A stretch of 64,000 bases of DNA, taken from positions 1 through 64,000 of the forward strand of contig LGRX02030584.1 in assembly GCA_001247695.2 (NCBI GenBank), read 5' to 3'. The position numbers and the translations under genes were made by a program. The notes under the pieces are model-generated. The model worked only from the letters and a program-made list of their open reading frames with translations, was not told the origin of the DNA and did not search any database. This DNA is from Cymbomonas tetramitiformis. Its lineage: Eukaryota; Chlorophyta; Pyramimonadophyceae; Pyramimonadales; Pyramimonadaceae. Shown one piece after another: positions 29,036 through 40,920 of this stretch (the first letter of the stretch is position 1; the number at the start of each line of letters is the position of its first letter).

Positions 29036-31033
29036 GTAAGGTTCGCGCAGATAGAAGTAGCCAAACAGTGCAGACCCGAGATTCTCTGCGTTCTCGAGAA
29101 TGCCGATGGTATCGGCAGGCGATAGATGTGTCACGTGCTGCAGTTGCGGTGAAAAAAACGTAGACTCCTGATATGGGTCAGCCGCTGGTTTCACGATCTG
29201 CACGCCTATTTGGATGTCACCCTCTGCGCTGCATGGGTCAGTTTTAAGCGCCACATTCTGCGCTAAGCGCCATGCGCACGTGGAGGCATCCAAGTGCGTG
29301 TGTGCGCCTTCGTGTGGCCGCCGCTCTCCCACTTAATCTGACTGAAGCCGAAGCGCCCATGCATCATTACAAGGACAGTGCAAAACTGCTGGAAGATTCG
29401 TGAGTACTGGTTAGGGAGAATCGGACATGCGAGATGAGTATCGGCAGAATAAGATTTGTGCCCTGATTGTAGACCCGGCTCGGCTTCCCATGATGCCCGC
29501 GTGGCTGCTGCTCCCCGGCTTCGCTCGGTTGTGGGCTGGCACGATAGCAAATGATCGCACTAGCTAGGAGCACTAGACTGGAGGTATATAATTTGTGATT
29601 CGCAGAAATGGCCACGAACGTCTCCTCAGGAACCTGGCCGCTTAACGCTCCTGCCTGTGAAGTGCAATCTCGGGCGAGGCATCCCTGCGTAACTGTTTTG
29701 CACATCGCTGTGGTCCGCGGCCAATCATGGGATGCGTGTCTCAGCTCTTAGGCGATGCTATCACCACCACTGCAGTTTTCTCTGACATGTATAGCGATGC
29801 ATAGCCCTCAAGATCTGCCCATGAACCCGCGTGTTTCTAGCATGCACACGCTGCAGAAAACTCTGTGTGGCGAGCACCAAGCGGCGCTCCGGGAACCGCA
29901 AGTCTGACATGGAATACACACAAATATTGGAACTGCAACATCCACATGTGCATGATCTGCTTTGAAGCCGTGTGCTTGGCCCCTATGCCACCTCATGGAA
30001 TGCTTGAATCCGACAGTCTTGTATTGAGAGTTCTAAAAAGCATCCACGTGGCTGCTGCAGATCCCATCAACGCCAGCTGGTACCGAGGCGTGCACCGAGG
30101 CGAACGCATCCCTTCCAGCATCTGCAGTGCCACCTACTCCCGGGGTGCCGGTAGTATTCCTCCAAGATCTCATTTGCACTGACGTTTGCCTTTTTGTCGT
30201 GGTTAAGAGCCGCTTTGTTTGGGGATGACGTGCGGGCATGACGTGGCAGGCTGGTCCCATGAGTGGATCCTCGGCCTTCCCTTGCCGGCGCCTTCCTTCG
30301 AGGCTTGTGGGATACCGTCAGACTGCTGTGGCTAGCGGAGTCTGGGCAGGAGGTAGATATAAGAACAAACGGGGCAGAGCTCGCGAGACCACTCGGCACC
30401 CAAACCTGCCTGAAAGTAAAAGAAATAGCAGCAGGTGGGCAGGTGGGCAGGTGGGCAGGTGGGCAGGTGGGGTAGGTGGCCTTTCATTTTCACACAGCAC
30501 CCTGGCGCAATCTATCAGGCGTGATGTGAGTAGGCTGCTGTATGCAGCCATACCAAATCAGCATCCGTTTGAGCACGTCCCCTTCTGCCAGGGCGCCGGC
30601 AAGCTTGGTGAAGATTAGATCATAAGCTGATGCGCGCGTTCGGGGAAATGGGGAGCGGACACCTTGTGGCAGGTGCAAGCAGGGGCACAGTCCAACGCTG
30701 CCGGAATCGATTCAAATAATGCGGCACAAGACGGTGAGGTCGGCGGGATTGAGCCGCGAATGAACGCTTCCATCGGTGCGGCAGATTTGGACACCGTTGT
30801 AGAGGAAGGAGTTACCAACGGCAGGGACGAGCCGCCATCACAGCGCAAGGGCGGCGATGGCACTCCAAGGACAAAGGTGTGCCTGATGTAGACGATTTTG
30901 TTGATGCGTATTTCTGTGAGCGCCCATATCTCGACCTGCAGCCTTAATGTGCTTCGCTTTGACATTGAGGCTCCCAAAGCATTCCCATTATGGTGCACAA
31001 TGTACCCAGCCCCCGGCACCAAAAGCTTCAGCT
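29036..31033. other. Mostly non-coding, one exon-like stretch
   Basis: No clear gene. An exon-like frame at 30674-30880 (SNAAGIDSNNAAQDGEVGG, ending at a GTGTGCC donor-like site) is the best candidate. Elsewhere only short open frames. Confidence 0.4.
30431..30473. repeat. 8-bp tandem repeat GCAGGTGG
   Basis: About five copies of GCAGGTGG in direct succession. It contains GCAG-GTGG, resembling a repeated splice junction. Confidence 0.9.
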
Positions 31034-31086
31034 CACTTTTAGGGTTTACCCTAGATAAACCCTAAATAAACCCTAAAACCCTAAAA
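31034..31086. repeat. Interstitial telomere-like tract
   Basis: Degenerate tandem TTTAGGG/CCCTAAA motifs: TTTTAGGGTTTACCCTAGA, then AAACCCTAAATAAACCCTAA, then AACCCTAAA. The first part is in the opposite orientation to the rest, giving a short palindrome. Confidence 0.8.
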
Positions 31087-31670
31087 ATATGACATCTATC
31101 CGGCGGGGCTTCCGTAAATACTGTATATTGACCAGCGTGTCTCGCGCCGCTCAATCACAGTATGCAACGACCCTTTATTCCTGTTTCTGGATGTGGACCC
31201 TTCTTTTCAAGTGCCGCCATCAGCGGCGGGGTGCTCGGTTCCTGCATGGCGCCTCGGGCGCCTGCATGGCGAGGCCGTGTGGTGACATGTACGCAACACA
31301 TCAACAAATTCGCTGTCCGGAGGATGTGATGACACGTGGCGCCTCGACACAACGATGCCATGTTCTGCAGCAATTACCCTGCGGAGGCAAGGGCGGGCTG
31401 CACACTGCTGGCTTCACCATCCCGCGCTTTCCGCCCAGCGCTCGCATCAGTTTCGCATCGGACCCGTGAACTACTGCATTGCAACCAGGCGTCTCCACAC
31501 ATTTATCTCCAGCAATGTGATATAGCTTCGGCCCCCTACCCCCAAGCACCATGATTCCCTCCTGTAAGATAATGGGTTGAATAGGCCAGGGGTCTCTGTG
31601 GACGGAGGTTCCGCGGGTCATTCAGAATGCAGGGAGAGACAGCGGGCTCGGGGCGCCCGCGGCAAGCCAG

Positions 31671-31919
31671 CATCTTCGCACAAAACTCTTTTTCGGACAC
31701 CGGTATTATGACTACGACACAGCGAACGCGGAGCACACGGTTCCCAAACTTGCTGCGGACGTCGAGCCCAAGCCAGCGTTTGTGCACGCCATTGAGCAGG
31801 CCGTGCGCCACGCGGCTGAAGGCGCTCAGCGCCTGCTCCCAACAAAGGCGACCGACATGGCAGGTCGCCCATCAGTCGCCTTGTCCATTCGCACCCATGT
31901 TGACGCTCCCTCCCGCTGA
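31671..31919 (+). CDS. Hypothetical terminal exon
   Basis: A frame following CAAGCCAG encodes LFFGHRYYDYDTANAEHTV, then PAFVHAIEQAVRHAAEGAQ, and ends with TGA at 31917-31919. Composition is protein-like and amphipathic, unlike the neighbouring frames. No family recognised; exon start is a guess. Confidence 0.4.
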   Translation, partial: HLRTKLFFGHRYYDYDTANAEHTVPKLAADVEPKPAFVHAIEQAVRHAAEGAQRLLPTKATDMAGRPSVALSIRTHVDAPSR

Positions 31920-33734
31920 TTGCCTGGGAAGGGGGTTCTATTGCAAGAATCTAGGGGTTGGGTTGGTCACAACGAATTTTGGGGTTGGGTTGTCACAACG
32001 AAGGGCTTCGCAACAGGATGTATGTTTACGCAGGAATAGATGGCTTTGCCGGAGAGCTCGCGAGGTCTGTGTAAACGAAGCGCGCATGCAATTTGAGATC
32101 TGTCTGCAGGTGGCCGGATAGGATGATAGGCTGATGGGAAAGGGAGGCGAAATATGTACTAGATCGGCGGAGGTGGAGGGCTGGGCACGTGCATGTGTGA
32201 CGCAGTTATGAACGTGTACCACCAACACGGAGTTTCGCTGAGCACGCACCGCGATGCCCCGGAGCTATTTCTTCGCCCAGTCATTTCTCTCCGGCTCTTT
32301 TCCTCCAGCGTGTTGTCGTTTGGCTGCAAGGTAAGAACGGCGGATTGCAGTAAACGCTGGCGTTCTCTTCGGCAAATACCTGCAGCCTGCCCTCTCACAT
32401 ACTATGATGACATGAATCCATAAACAGCAATTTACATGAATCCTATTTGATAACACGTGAACAGCCAGTTGATACTGAGGATCAACCCAAGAAGTGCATG
32501 GTCGCCGCAATCATGCGCTTCAAAGTGACCAAAGCGCTGCAACACCTGGGAAATAAAGCAGTCCGCGGGTGAATTATTGAGGCAAACATGAAACACTTTT
32601 GTGCAATGGCTCACAGCATGTATGATGCGCAGTATTGAACATTCTCACTGCAGCATAGCGAATGCCTTGTGCTGATGGCGTGCTGGTGATGTAGTGTTTC
32701 CATTTTATTTGGGGTTCAGTGTCGGTGCAATAGCGTATGCAAATAGCATATTCACACAGAGGTATGTGTGCCGCTTGCTAGCTCTTATGCAAACGTTTTT
32801 GTTTGTCATGTATTTGTCTTTGGTCGCTTTTCTAGTCGTACAACCTTGCCTGGGATGCCCACCATGCGTGTTGTGTGCGGCTTGTGCGGCGGTGTTCACG
32901 AGTCTTTCGACTAAAATCGTGTCCTGCTGGGCGGATAGTTCCGTGGTTAGGATGCCCGAAGGGGGGAGTAGGAACCTGGACATTTTTCGAAGTTTTGAAT
33001 CGCCGCCTGGGGCTGATAGCATGGCATGAGCGATTAGTTCCATAGCGCGTGTTGTCGTATGCTTGATATGGTGGTTGGGCCTTTGACCGCTCCTAGCATC
33101 TATCCATTGCTTATTTGCTGCTTGTCATTCTGTGCCAACCCTAGGTTTTGGGGCGGTGGCTGTACCCATTACCCCATTCACTTTCCATTTCCTGACCACG
33201 GGATATATTTCAACGTCCGTGGCCCAACATTGGGGCACCCAGAGCAAGAAGGCGAAACGCTGATATTGAAGTGAAGTGCAATTGCGATTCCCTCGGATTT
33301 CCTTCAGAATTTTCTGGCCGGAACAAGAATAGCCCCATGGCACCTATGGTAGATCGGAGACGTAGAGTGCAGCACTGAAAAAGCTTCCATTGGCCCCACA
33401 CTTGACTTTAAGGCCGTTTGTGGCACCGTAGCACAGCCCATGCATTTGCATGATGCTTCTCGCATCCATTGTGGATTACTGCAGGTTGGGCTTGGTTCGC
33501 GTGCCTTACACCATTCAGTGCTTAACTCTTAATTTGGTGCTTGATGTGGCCATCATCCGGTGATTGTCACCTGAATCTCTCAGTTTAGTTCCATAACATC
33601 GCCTTGCGTTACTTTTATTCACTGGCGGGGTTCTGATAGGCTGTTCTTGGTTGCCATGCCTCACACCATGCGGTGTGTCGGGTAGAAATCCAATAGTTGC
33701 TACCTGCTTCCTTTTCTTTCACCATCTTTCACAA
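31920..33734. other. No gene recognised
   Basis: AT-rich with short frames only. A short duplicated phrase GGTTGGGTTG-GTCACAACGAA occurs twice at 31957-32000. A donor-like GTAAGA at 32331 follows an open stretch from 32200, but no partner exon is evident. Confidence 0.4.
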
Positions 33735-34175
33735 ATGCAAGCGCAGACTGCCAACTGCCATCAGAAGCCCAAACAGTCACGCTCTAGAGAGCAAATATTA
33801 ATCATCTATGATAGTTGTACTACAACTTCAGATATGGTAGCAGATATTTTAATTGAAAATAGGGTGGGTGTGGAACAGGGTCAAGGACTTCACTCGCGTC
33901 TACATGCCATCCCACTTGAGCGAGGAACAGTAACCATCATGGAGGGCTATGCTGCAGATATGCTGATGCATGGTATCCGTGGTAAGGATATCAAAAGTAA
34001 GTCGGCGTCTATTATGTTGCGATGGCTCACAGATTCCTCTTTGGCATCGTTACATTCTGCTGTGAGAACACACCATGATGATGCTGATATGGATAACACC
34101 ACGCGCACGCCTACAAAGGAATCCAGCATCGAGGCCTCTCGCCGAGCTTTGTTCTCTTCTCCGGAATCACCATGA
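33735..34175 (+). CDS. Hypothetical exon
   Basis: Frame with ILIIYDSCTTTSDMVADIL, then VTIMEGYAADMLMHGIRGK and SASIMLRWLTDSSLASLHS, ending in a Ser/Thr-rich tail and stop. An ATG occurs at 33735 (MQAQTAN). Composition is good but I cannot name a family. Confidence 0.45.
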   Translation: MQAQTANCHQKPKQSRSREQILIIYDSCTTTSDMVADILIENRVGVEQGQGLHSRLHAIPLERGTVTIMEGYAADMLMHGIRGKDIKSKSASIMLRWLTDSSLASLHSAVRTHHDDADMDNTTRTPTKESSIEASRRALFSSPESP

Positions 34176-36131
34176 GAAAAGTGTTAATGAAACTCTTGGA
34201 ATCTGCAATGACCTGTGAAGAACTGCCTGCATGTTTAAGAACCTGCGTTGTCCGCCATCTAAAGTTTAGAGTGTGAGCACAGACCTCGCTGCTAGACCTG
34301 CAATATACTAAGATGAAGATGATGAAGTGTGGTGCACTTCTGCACTTCAACTATGATTATCAACCACCCAATATCGAGGAGAATTGGCTATCTGAGTCTA
34401 CACGGGACAATAATTGCAATCTAAGTTTACCCGAAACGAATGTGAAATAAACAGTCTACACCATAATCCAACCTATCAGTTTGGCCAACCACAAACCTCA
34501 GCTCCTCGGATGCACCGACGAGGTACCTGTATTTTTGGTATTTCTGCATCACCTTGCTTTGTTGAAAGTTTGGCAGGTTGCCGATGCTGACCTCCGTATT
34601 TATCTCAAAGGTTCCCTCCCCTATTCAAAGCTCGCAAATTTGTTGTTGATGCTCACGACCTCCATGAGGCTGTCGCACTCCTCTCCAGGAACATTTGTAC
34701 ATACAAAGATTGGGTGCACACTTTTGTTGATAGGTGTGAGCAGCCGGAAATGCGCAGAACATTCGAAGGAACGTAGTTAGAAAAAATCAGCACCTTCATA
34801 TAAAGCATGATGCAAGATATGCCACAACAGAGCCGTCTGCGGATACTCAAGTGAAGAATCGGATATATACAAGGCATAAGCCACAACTAATATACTCGTT
34901 ATTCAGCGGAGCGGCGGGCGGTCTAGGCTCTAAGTTTCTGGCTCGGCAAGGTAGCTGACTACCGCGGGGAGGACACAGAACTGGTGGTGACTCCCGCACA
35001 CCACCTCGGCTGACAACAGTAAGTACGTATAGGTAGAGGACACGACACTGAAACAACGATATACACTCTCGGAAACAGTGGACACAATGTTCGGCCAAGC
35101 CGGGAGGCCTGCCTAATCGGCCAGGGTTGTCCCGCGGTTCTGCAGCAGGGCATAGTTCCTACTGTGTAATTCTGATAGTCGCCCTGCACATCTAGTTGCT
35201 AAAACTCTGTCGCAATATAGGTTGACGCACTGACAAGTGTAAGGAGGCGGCATGAAGGCGAGACGGAAAAACAAGGAAAAGGCGATGCGACATGCTCTGC
35301 CAATTACAGTGCTTTAGTATTTGTTAATAACGGTGTTGCCGGTTATGTACGTACATTGTTAAAATACCAGAGCATCAATATATATTTTAAAAAAAGCCGA
35401 GTCGTGTGGTTGGGGGCGGGGGGTGCACGTTATAACAGCATTAGTATTATTGTCATCCTAGGTCACATCTAGGCAGGTCTGCTCGAACAACCTCTAGCCA
35501 CTCGTTTGTTCCGAAGCGAATGGCAAATGTTGTTTGAAGATGTCCGAGTTGGTGGCAATGAGGGATCGTCGATCGTAGATGGCCCCTGTGTCATGGAAGA
35601 TAAAGCGCGAGAACTAGGGCTCTGGCAATAATTGGAGGGCACAAGTGGCCGTCCACCGCTGCCGTGTAAGGCACCGCCAGATCCCGCGGCCCACGGTGGG
35701 TACATATGCATATGTATCATCTATCATGTAAGTGAACATAAGAGTTTAAAGTTTACAGATGATAACATTGATATTCATTTGAGTTCCCCTTCTCGTTCTG
35801 AAGCCGACTCATTCGACATTGAGCCGGCGCAAAAGATCCATTTGAAGTTATATATCAAGATTTATAGAATCCTGGGCAACCAATGGCGATCTGGGATCTA
35901 TTTAATTATCATCATTATATGGGCCTATAATGATGCTATCATTAAGCCTTATTATAATGCGAACGTTAGCATTATAAGCCCTTATAATGATACTATCATT
36001 ACAACCGATACAGTAGGGAGTCGCTATAGCTATAATGCTATATTATCATTATAAGGGCTGCCAAATTGGTGGTCACGGTTGGGTATCATCATATGACTAC
36101 TGTCATTGTATGACTTATGATTATAGGACTA
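34176..36131. other. No gene recognised; AT-rich palindromic tract
   Basis: Only short frames. Around 35918-36056 repeated ATTATAAGG/CCTTATAAT and TGATGCTATCATTA-type words form several overlapping hairpins. Confidence 0.5.
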
Positions 36132-36409
36132 CGGGTGCTCCACCGAATATAAGAAACTGGACGGACTCGTTAAAACCGGAAATGGACGGAAGGTTTTTTA
36201 TTTCCTGGCGCGCTAGATTGCGCTAAAATACGGCAGGTAGCGCTAACTGCCATGTAACCGTTAGATCGTGGGCTAAAAACAAAAGTGTCAAAATTTTGAA
36301 AACCTAGATTGCGCCAAATTACGGTAATTAGCGCTAAGTATCAATTGAACATGCGTGACCATCCTTCAAGTTTCTTATTCAGCGTCCCTTATATTCGGTG
36401 GAGCACCCG
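36132..36409. mobile_element. 278-bp MITE with 22-bp TIRs and TA duplication
   Basis: Perfect inverted repeats 36132-36153 and 36388-36409 starting CGGGTGCTCCACCGAATATA. TA is present at 36130-36131 and 36410-36411. The interior is non-coding with two copies of a GATTGCGC(T/C)AAA-TACGG phrase. TA duplication fits a Tc1/mariner-type derivative. Confidence 0.88.
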
Positions 36410-36887
36410 TACACACGGACATCTGAAATAGTGTACCAAAATCGCATTGATCTTCGCAATGGGGAGCTGTAATCGAGATGACGGTGCAACATCGCTGGAA
36501 TCGATAGACCGTCATTCTATAACGTCGATTCTTTTTTTACATTCCCGTTACGTGACACTTTGTTCTCGCGTTTCCCAAAATACAGTTTTTTCCGTGACCC
36601 GCAAGGTTCGACGAGGATAGTCTCCTGCATGTTTGACCTTGCATATATGAAGCATTTGCACGCGTTTATGTCTGTTTATATCTTATATTCTCGGGAGTGT
36701 TGGTAATAAGTAAGTACCAACAATCCCGGGATCAAGTGGGCCAATCTTGACATTCTTGGATGTGGTTCGGGTTGGAGATCACGAAGAGGCTGCTTCCTCG
36801 AGTTCTTCGACCCCTTGGGAACTACGAGGAGCTATGCGCCATCTACTTCGACTCCAAACTCGACCCCGATCCGTTGATTAAGAATTT

Positions 36888-37120
36888 CGACGCCTGTGTG
36901 TGCGTAGTCTATGCGTGACGTGTGTGCCTAGTCTGTTCGTAGTGTACATAGCGTGATGTGTCCGTGACACGTCACGCACACACATCACGCTCATCCGCGT
37001 AGTGTGTTCGTGACGCAGTACGTGACCGAAATCCCGCACAGACTACGCACACGCTACGCACACACTACGCGGTACACCCTACTACGAACACATCACGCAC
37101 ACACTACGCGAAATGTGTCA
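36888..37120. repeat. Degenerate repeat of CACACACTACGCG-like words
   Basis: Interleaved GTGTGCGTAGTCT, GTGATGTGT and their complements CACACACTACGC recur on both strands, giving a hairpin-prone tract. Confidence 0.7.
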
Positions 37121-37206
37121 GACTGTAGGGTTTTGAAATGTCTATTATGTTGGAATATTTGAAATATGGAATTGCAGTGTACAAATTGGCACACTTTGAG
37201 CATATT

Positions 37207-37209
<3 letters not shown>

Positions 37210-37238
<29 letters not shown>
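37210..37238. repeat. (TG)n microsatellite
   Basis: About 14 TG dinucleotides. Confidence 0.95.
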
Positions 37239-37242
<4 letters not shown>

Positions 37243-37245
37243 AAG

Positions 37246-38172
37246 CTATGCAAAAGTAACTGTATAAATGTTTGGACTATTAAGGGACCAGGGACTATAC
37301 GAGCTTTGAGAAATTGCTAAAACAAAATTCTCCTGTGTCACTCCAACACTACTGGCGGGAAGTGGAATGAGCCGAGTAAATTTTGGAGGTACCCTACTAG
37401 AGAGCGCACACATGTATGTTCCTGTGGTTTCACCTATGGCACCTCCGTCACACATTCGTCCCTGATCTGCCACAATAAAATAAGACGAAGTCATTGCAAG
37501 CCGAGGAGTGCAGCCCTCGTGGCCTCCGCCAAAGTGACTTCCATCAGGTTTCAGCACATTTTGTTGAAAAACAACCTCGAAGTTTTCCGGATTTATGTAG
37601 GGCACGTTGACTGAAGAGGAATAGCAACACGAACCTGATGTAACGACTATCGACAGATGTGTATCGGTTACACAGTAGGCCTCTTGCGTGCCATAGTCAG
37701 TTTTTATGTTCGAAACACTAATCGTTGTCAAGAGAGAAGGACCTTGATTTGGGCGCTGAGAAAATATAGATATTGGGGTTTGTCTTACAAAGTTGCCATT
37801 GACAAATTATTTTTCGGATGCTGCAATATGTCGCCTCTAGAAGCTGCATATGTGATGTGTGCTTGAAGAGTGTCGACAAGTGAAGTCTGCTGACCAGACA
37901 ATGCGTACACCCAAGTTCGTCCAACGTTAGGGACAGTACCATAGACATGCGAAGATGGCAGGGCGAGCACACGAGAGAAATGATCACACTCCACTTGACT
38001 TATACTGCCACAGTTTGTAGGGGATAGTCTTTGGATGAAGGAAAACGTTCCGTTATGATTCATGGAGTAAACAAAAACAGTCCAAATTCCTCTACGTAGA
38101 GCATCGTTGCGTCCTGTGAAAACCAAGTGCGTATCCGATATTTCCATATCTCCGACGGAGTCATCTATTGCG
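37246..38172 (-). pseudogene. Fragment of a hypothetical beta-propeller-like protein
   Basis: Two minus-strand frames (37785-38172 and 37246-37731) are separated by about 50 bp that could be an intron or a frameshift. Both are rich in short beta-strand-like motifs: MEISDTHLVFTGRND, GIWTVFVYSMNHNGTFSFI, TWVYALSGQQTSL, SYFIVADQGRMC and TYMCALSS. A repeated pattern of hydrophobic strands and turns suggests a propeller of FG-GAP or NHL-like type, but I see no diagnostic motif. The 5' end is cut off at about 38173, where integrase sequence begins. Confidence 0.5.
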
Positions 38173-38610
38173 TAGCCGATATTATTGGCCAGGAATGACG
38201 ATGGCAGCCATTCAGTACATTCGGGAGTGCCCCGTGTGTCAACACCAGAAAACGAGGAGACACAAACCTTATGGCCAGTCACATATACGATATTGTGTGC
38301 CTAAGACAAAATGGCTTGATGTATCTCTTGACTGGATTACTGACCTGCCTATCACTACTAATGGGCACGACAGTATATTTGTGGTAATGTGCCAATTCCC
38401 TCATCGTTCTCATCTCATTCCTTTCAGCATGACCTAGACTGCTCAGCGTACTGCTTCAATATGTATGCAGCATATCTTCAAGCTCCATGGTCTTCCGAGG
38501 AACATCATCTCAGATCGAGACCCCAGATTTACTTCTACATTCTGGCAAACACTGTGGAAATCTACTGGTACGAGATTGTCTATGACGTCTTCACACCATC
38601 CACAGTCGAA
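38173..38610 (+). pseudogene. Ty3/gypsy integrase fragment, copy 1
   Basis: Closely matches 41106-41545 in the second copy. Contains the C-x2-C half of the zinc finger (ECPVCQHQK), LDWITDLP with the first catalytic Asp, and SDRDPRF with the second. A TGG of the sister copy is TAG here (38435-38437). It stops abruptly at about 38610 before the catalytic Glu. Both ends are abrupt junctions with unrelated sequence. Confidence 0.88.
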
Positions 38611-38616
38611 TAAGAA

Positions 38617-39070
38617 CGACCTGAAGTCGCGAGGAGCACAATCATTTGCTGTCCAGTTATTGGATGCGGTGCTCCGGGGTGCAAACTTTGAGGTCGCAGA
38701 GGAAGGCGAGACGCAGGCAGATTTGGAACTCCCGGAACGGGCTTCAGCGTTTCTTGAGGATCTTGGCAGCGTTGTGAAAGATTTGAAAAATGAATTCTCT
38801 GAGGTTCCCACTGAGACTGTCCCCCCGGGGATGGGGATTCCTGAAGGCTCGAAGGCCTCTTCTTCGGAGCTGGCGGCGCACAGTTTATGCTCCAGTTCAA
38901 GACGGCACTGGAAGGCTCGGCTGGTAAGGAAAACAATAAACGTTTGGCCCAGTTTGAAATGAAGGAAAGAGCGAAGTCGAAGGTTAGGAAGCAGATGGTG
39001 GAGGGCCCTGATGGCACGATTATCACACAGGTGGTGCCTAGGCTGTCACGTGCGTTCGGATTGGCTTGAT
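38617..39070 (+). CDS. Hypothetical coding pieces, possibly retroelement gag
   Basis: Two consecutive frames. The first (to about 38900) reads LKSRGAQSFAVQLLDAV, then ELPERASAFLEDLGSVV. The second (38887-39069) reads FKTALEGSAGKENNKRLAQF and a Lys-rich region. Helical, charged composition resembles a Gag or coiled-coil protein, but no family is identified. A frame change separates them. Confidence 0.4.
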
Positions 39071-39099
39071 CAGGCTTGGGAACAGTCCTAGCTGCAATT

Positions 39100-39325
39100 T
39101 CTGCTGGCGGGCGCGAGCTTGGCTCGCGCCGGGAAAATCAGGGATTCGGCGGAGGAAAATCAGGGATTCGGGCCCGAAGGGCCTGAACCCCTGATATTAT
39201 GGTGATTTTGGCCCGGAGGGCCAAATTAGAATTTCAGGGATTTTGGCCAGGGCCAAGCAATTCAGGGATTTGGCCCGCAGGCCAGCCGAGGGTCGAAGGC
39301 GACGCCACTCATTCAGGGATTTTAC
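39100..39325. repeat. GC-rich imperfect repeats of AATCAGGGATT
   Basis: AATCAGGGATTCGG, TCAGGGATTTTGGCC and TCAGGGATTTGGCCC recur about seven times, mixed with palindromic GGCCCGAAGGGCC and GGCCCGGAGGGCC. Confidence 0.75.
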
Positions 39326-39570
39326 TGCAAGAAACGAGGTAAAGGAAAACTGATGCCTTTGCATGTGGCCGTGCCAGTTGATCGGTGGCCGTCGGTGTCA
39401 GTGGCCGTGTCAGTCGAGTGGCCGTGTCTGTGGCCGTGTTGTGTGGCCGTGTAGTGCGGTTTCCTGTGTCAGTGGTTGCTCGTCTGTGTCACGGGTACGG
39501 GTATCACCAAGCATAAGCCGAAAACTCTTATTCTAAGCGACACGGTCTCAGTGTCACTGCGTAACGAAGG

Positions 39571-40310
39571 ATGTCACTTCAATTATTTAAATGCCGCTTC
39601 TGCCCGCAGTCTTTTTCTCGGAAGGATAATATGAAGGATCGTATTTCTCGGAAGCACAAAGCGGATCTCGCAGCAGAGACCCCTTCGCTGCTGTCCTTAT
39701 TTAAAGCACCAGCTAGCGAACAAGGTGTTGTGCCAGCTTCCGAACCTCAAGCTGCGAACGTTTCTGGAAATTTGAGTACCGATGCCGGCGAAGAAATAGT
39801 CGAAGATGTCGACGAAGATGCTGAGGACGCATCTCCGAAGCGGCAGCGCACACATCTCGCAACGCCTACAGTTCGTGGGGAGCACGCAAGCCGACGAGGA
39901 TCGGGTGTACGGAAAGGTGGGTGTATTCTAGTGGCGTAACAGTGATGGCGGATATGTTGACTAAGCCCAAGTTGTATGAGGGTGTACATGATTGGATGTT
40001 TCTTTTCCGACATTGTGCTTTGAAAACGCAGAATGAGGCCGTGGTGGAGAGCGAGGGTTCTTGTATTAATAAGCATGCAATTGGTGGTCGGCATTTGAGC
40101 CAGGAAGCCCTAGTAATGGAGAGTGTGGTGCATTGGAATGCCCCTGCTCCGCACAAGGCTGATGATTTTATTCGGGACGCCTTAAATCATCACTTTGGTG
40201 GTTCTGCTTGGCACTTCACTACCACCGACAGCAGAGCCAAGGTGCATACTGTTTCTGGGGTCATCGACCGCCTGTTGAAGGATGATAGCAAATTATCTTT
40301 TATGGAGTAG
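39571..40310 (+). CDS. Degenerate C2H2 zinc-finger protein, probably transposon-derived
   Basis: ATG at 39571. The N-terminus reads FKCRFCPQSFSRKDNM, a C2H2/BED-like finger whose first expected His is Arg (KDRISRKH). It is followed by an acidic region (EEIVEDVDEDAEDASPKRQR). The first frame ends near 39939; the second (from about 39921) reads MADMLTKPKLYEGVHDWMF, then HHFGGSAWHF and VIDRLLKDDSKLSFME. A frameshift or small intron near 39915 would join them. Zinc finger plus this layout suggests a domesticated or decayed transposase, without certainty. Confidence 0.45.
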
Positions 40311-40689
40311 GAACGATAGTCTAATCAACCTGACAATCCCTAACTCTCAGTACACATCGCTTTCTCGCTTCTCCCATATATGGAACATGGTATATCATTA
40401 TTTTGGTGCACTGCAGTATTCATTTTTCTTCATATCTTGATATCTAGTTCATGAAGCTTCGTTGTGTATGTAGGAAGTCAACTATATTTGAAATGTGAGT
40501 TGAAACAAAGTCATGTGTATGGCATTAAGGAATATTCTGAGTGGACTATTAAGACCTAATTTCTCTTTAAGGAATGTATAAAAATTCGAAAAGGAATATT
40601 CCCTATTTTCAAAATTTTCGCCTGCGGCGGCCATTTTGGGATTTCCAGGCAAATGCCATGCCGGCTCGCGCCGGCATTTCCATAAATTG

Positions 40690-40920
40690 CAACTAGGGGA
40701 ACAGTATGACAGCATTGGCAGTGATGATGACAGGAGCACATACAAAGAGTATGTGACTTGGATCCTGAGTTTGGATGAGCGTTACGCTTGGGTTGATGTG
40801 TATGATTTTGACACTGAAGTGCGCGAACACATGAAGGAAGGCAAGTTGACTTCTTGGAAGCCGTCGGAGCTCCTGTATCGGCTGGACATGAAGGCGTTTA
40901 AGGAGAAGGACGCCCCCTTT
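40690..40920 (+). pseudogene. Gag-like segment fused upstream of integrase
   Basis: In the same frame as the integrase, this part reads YKEYVTWILSLDERYAWVDV then YDFDTEVREH and SWKPSELLYRLDM. The W-x-x-VYDFD-x-x-R pattern resembles the gag of DIRS-like elements rather than a Ty3 RNase H end. The chimera begins to look like integrase at about 40925 (GLIYRKTIFGRQLY). Confidence 0.4.
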
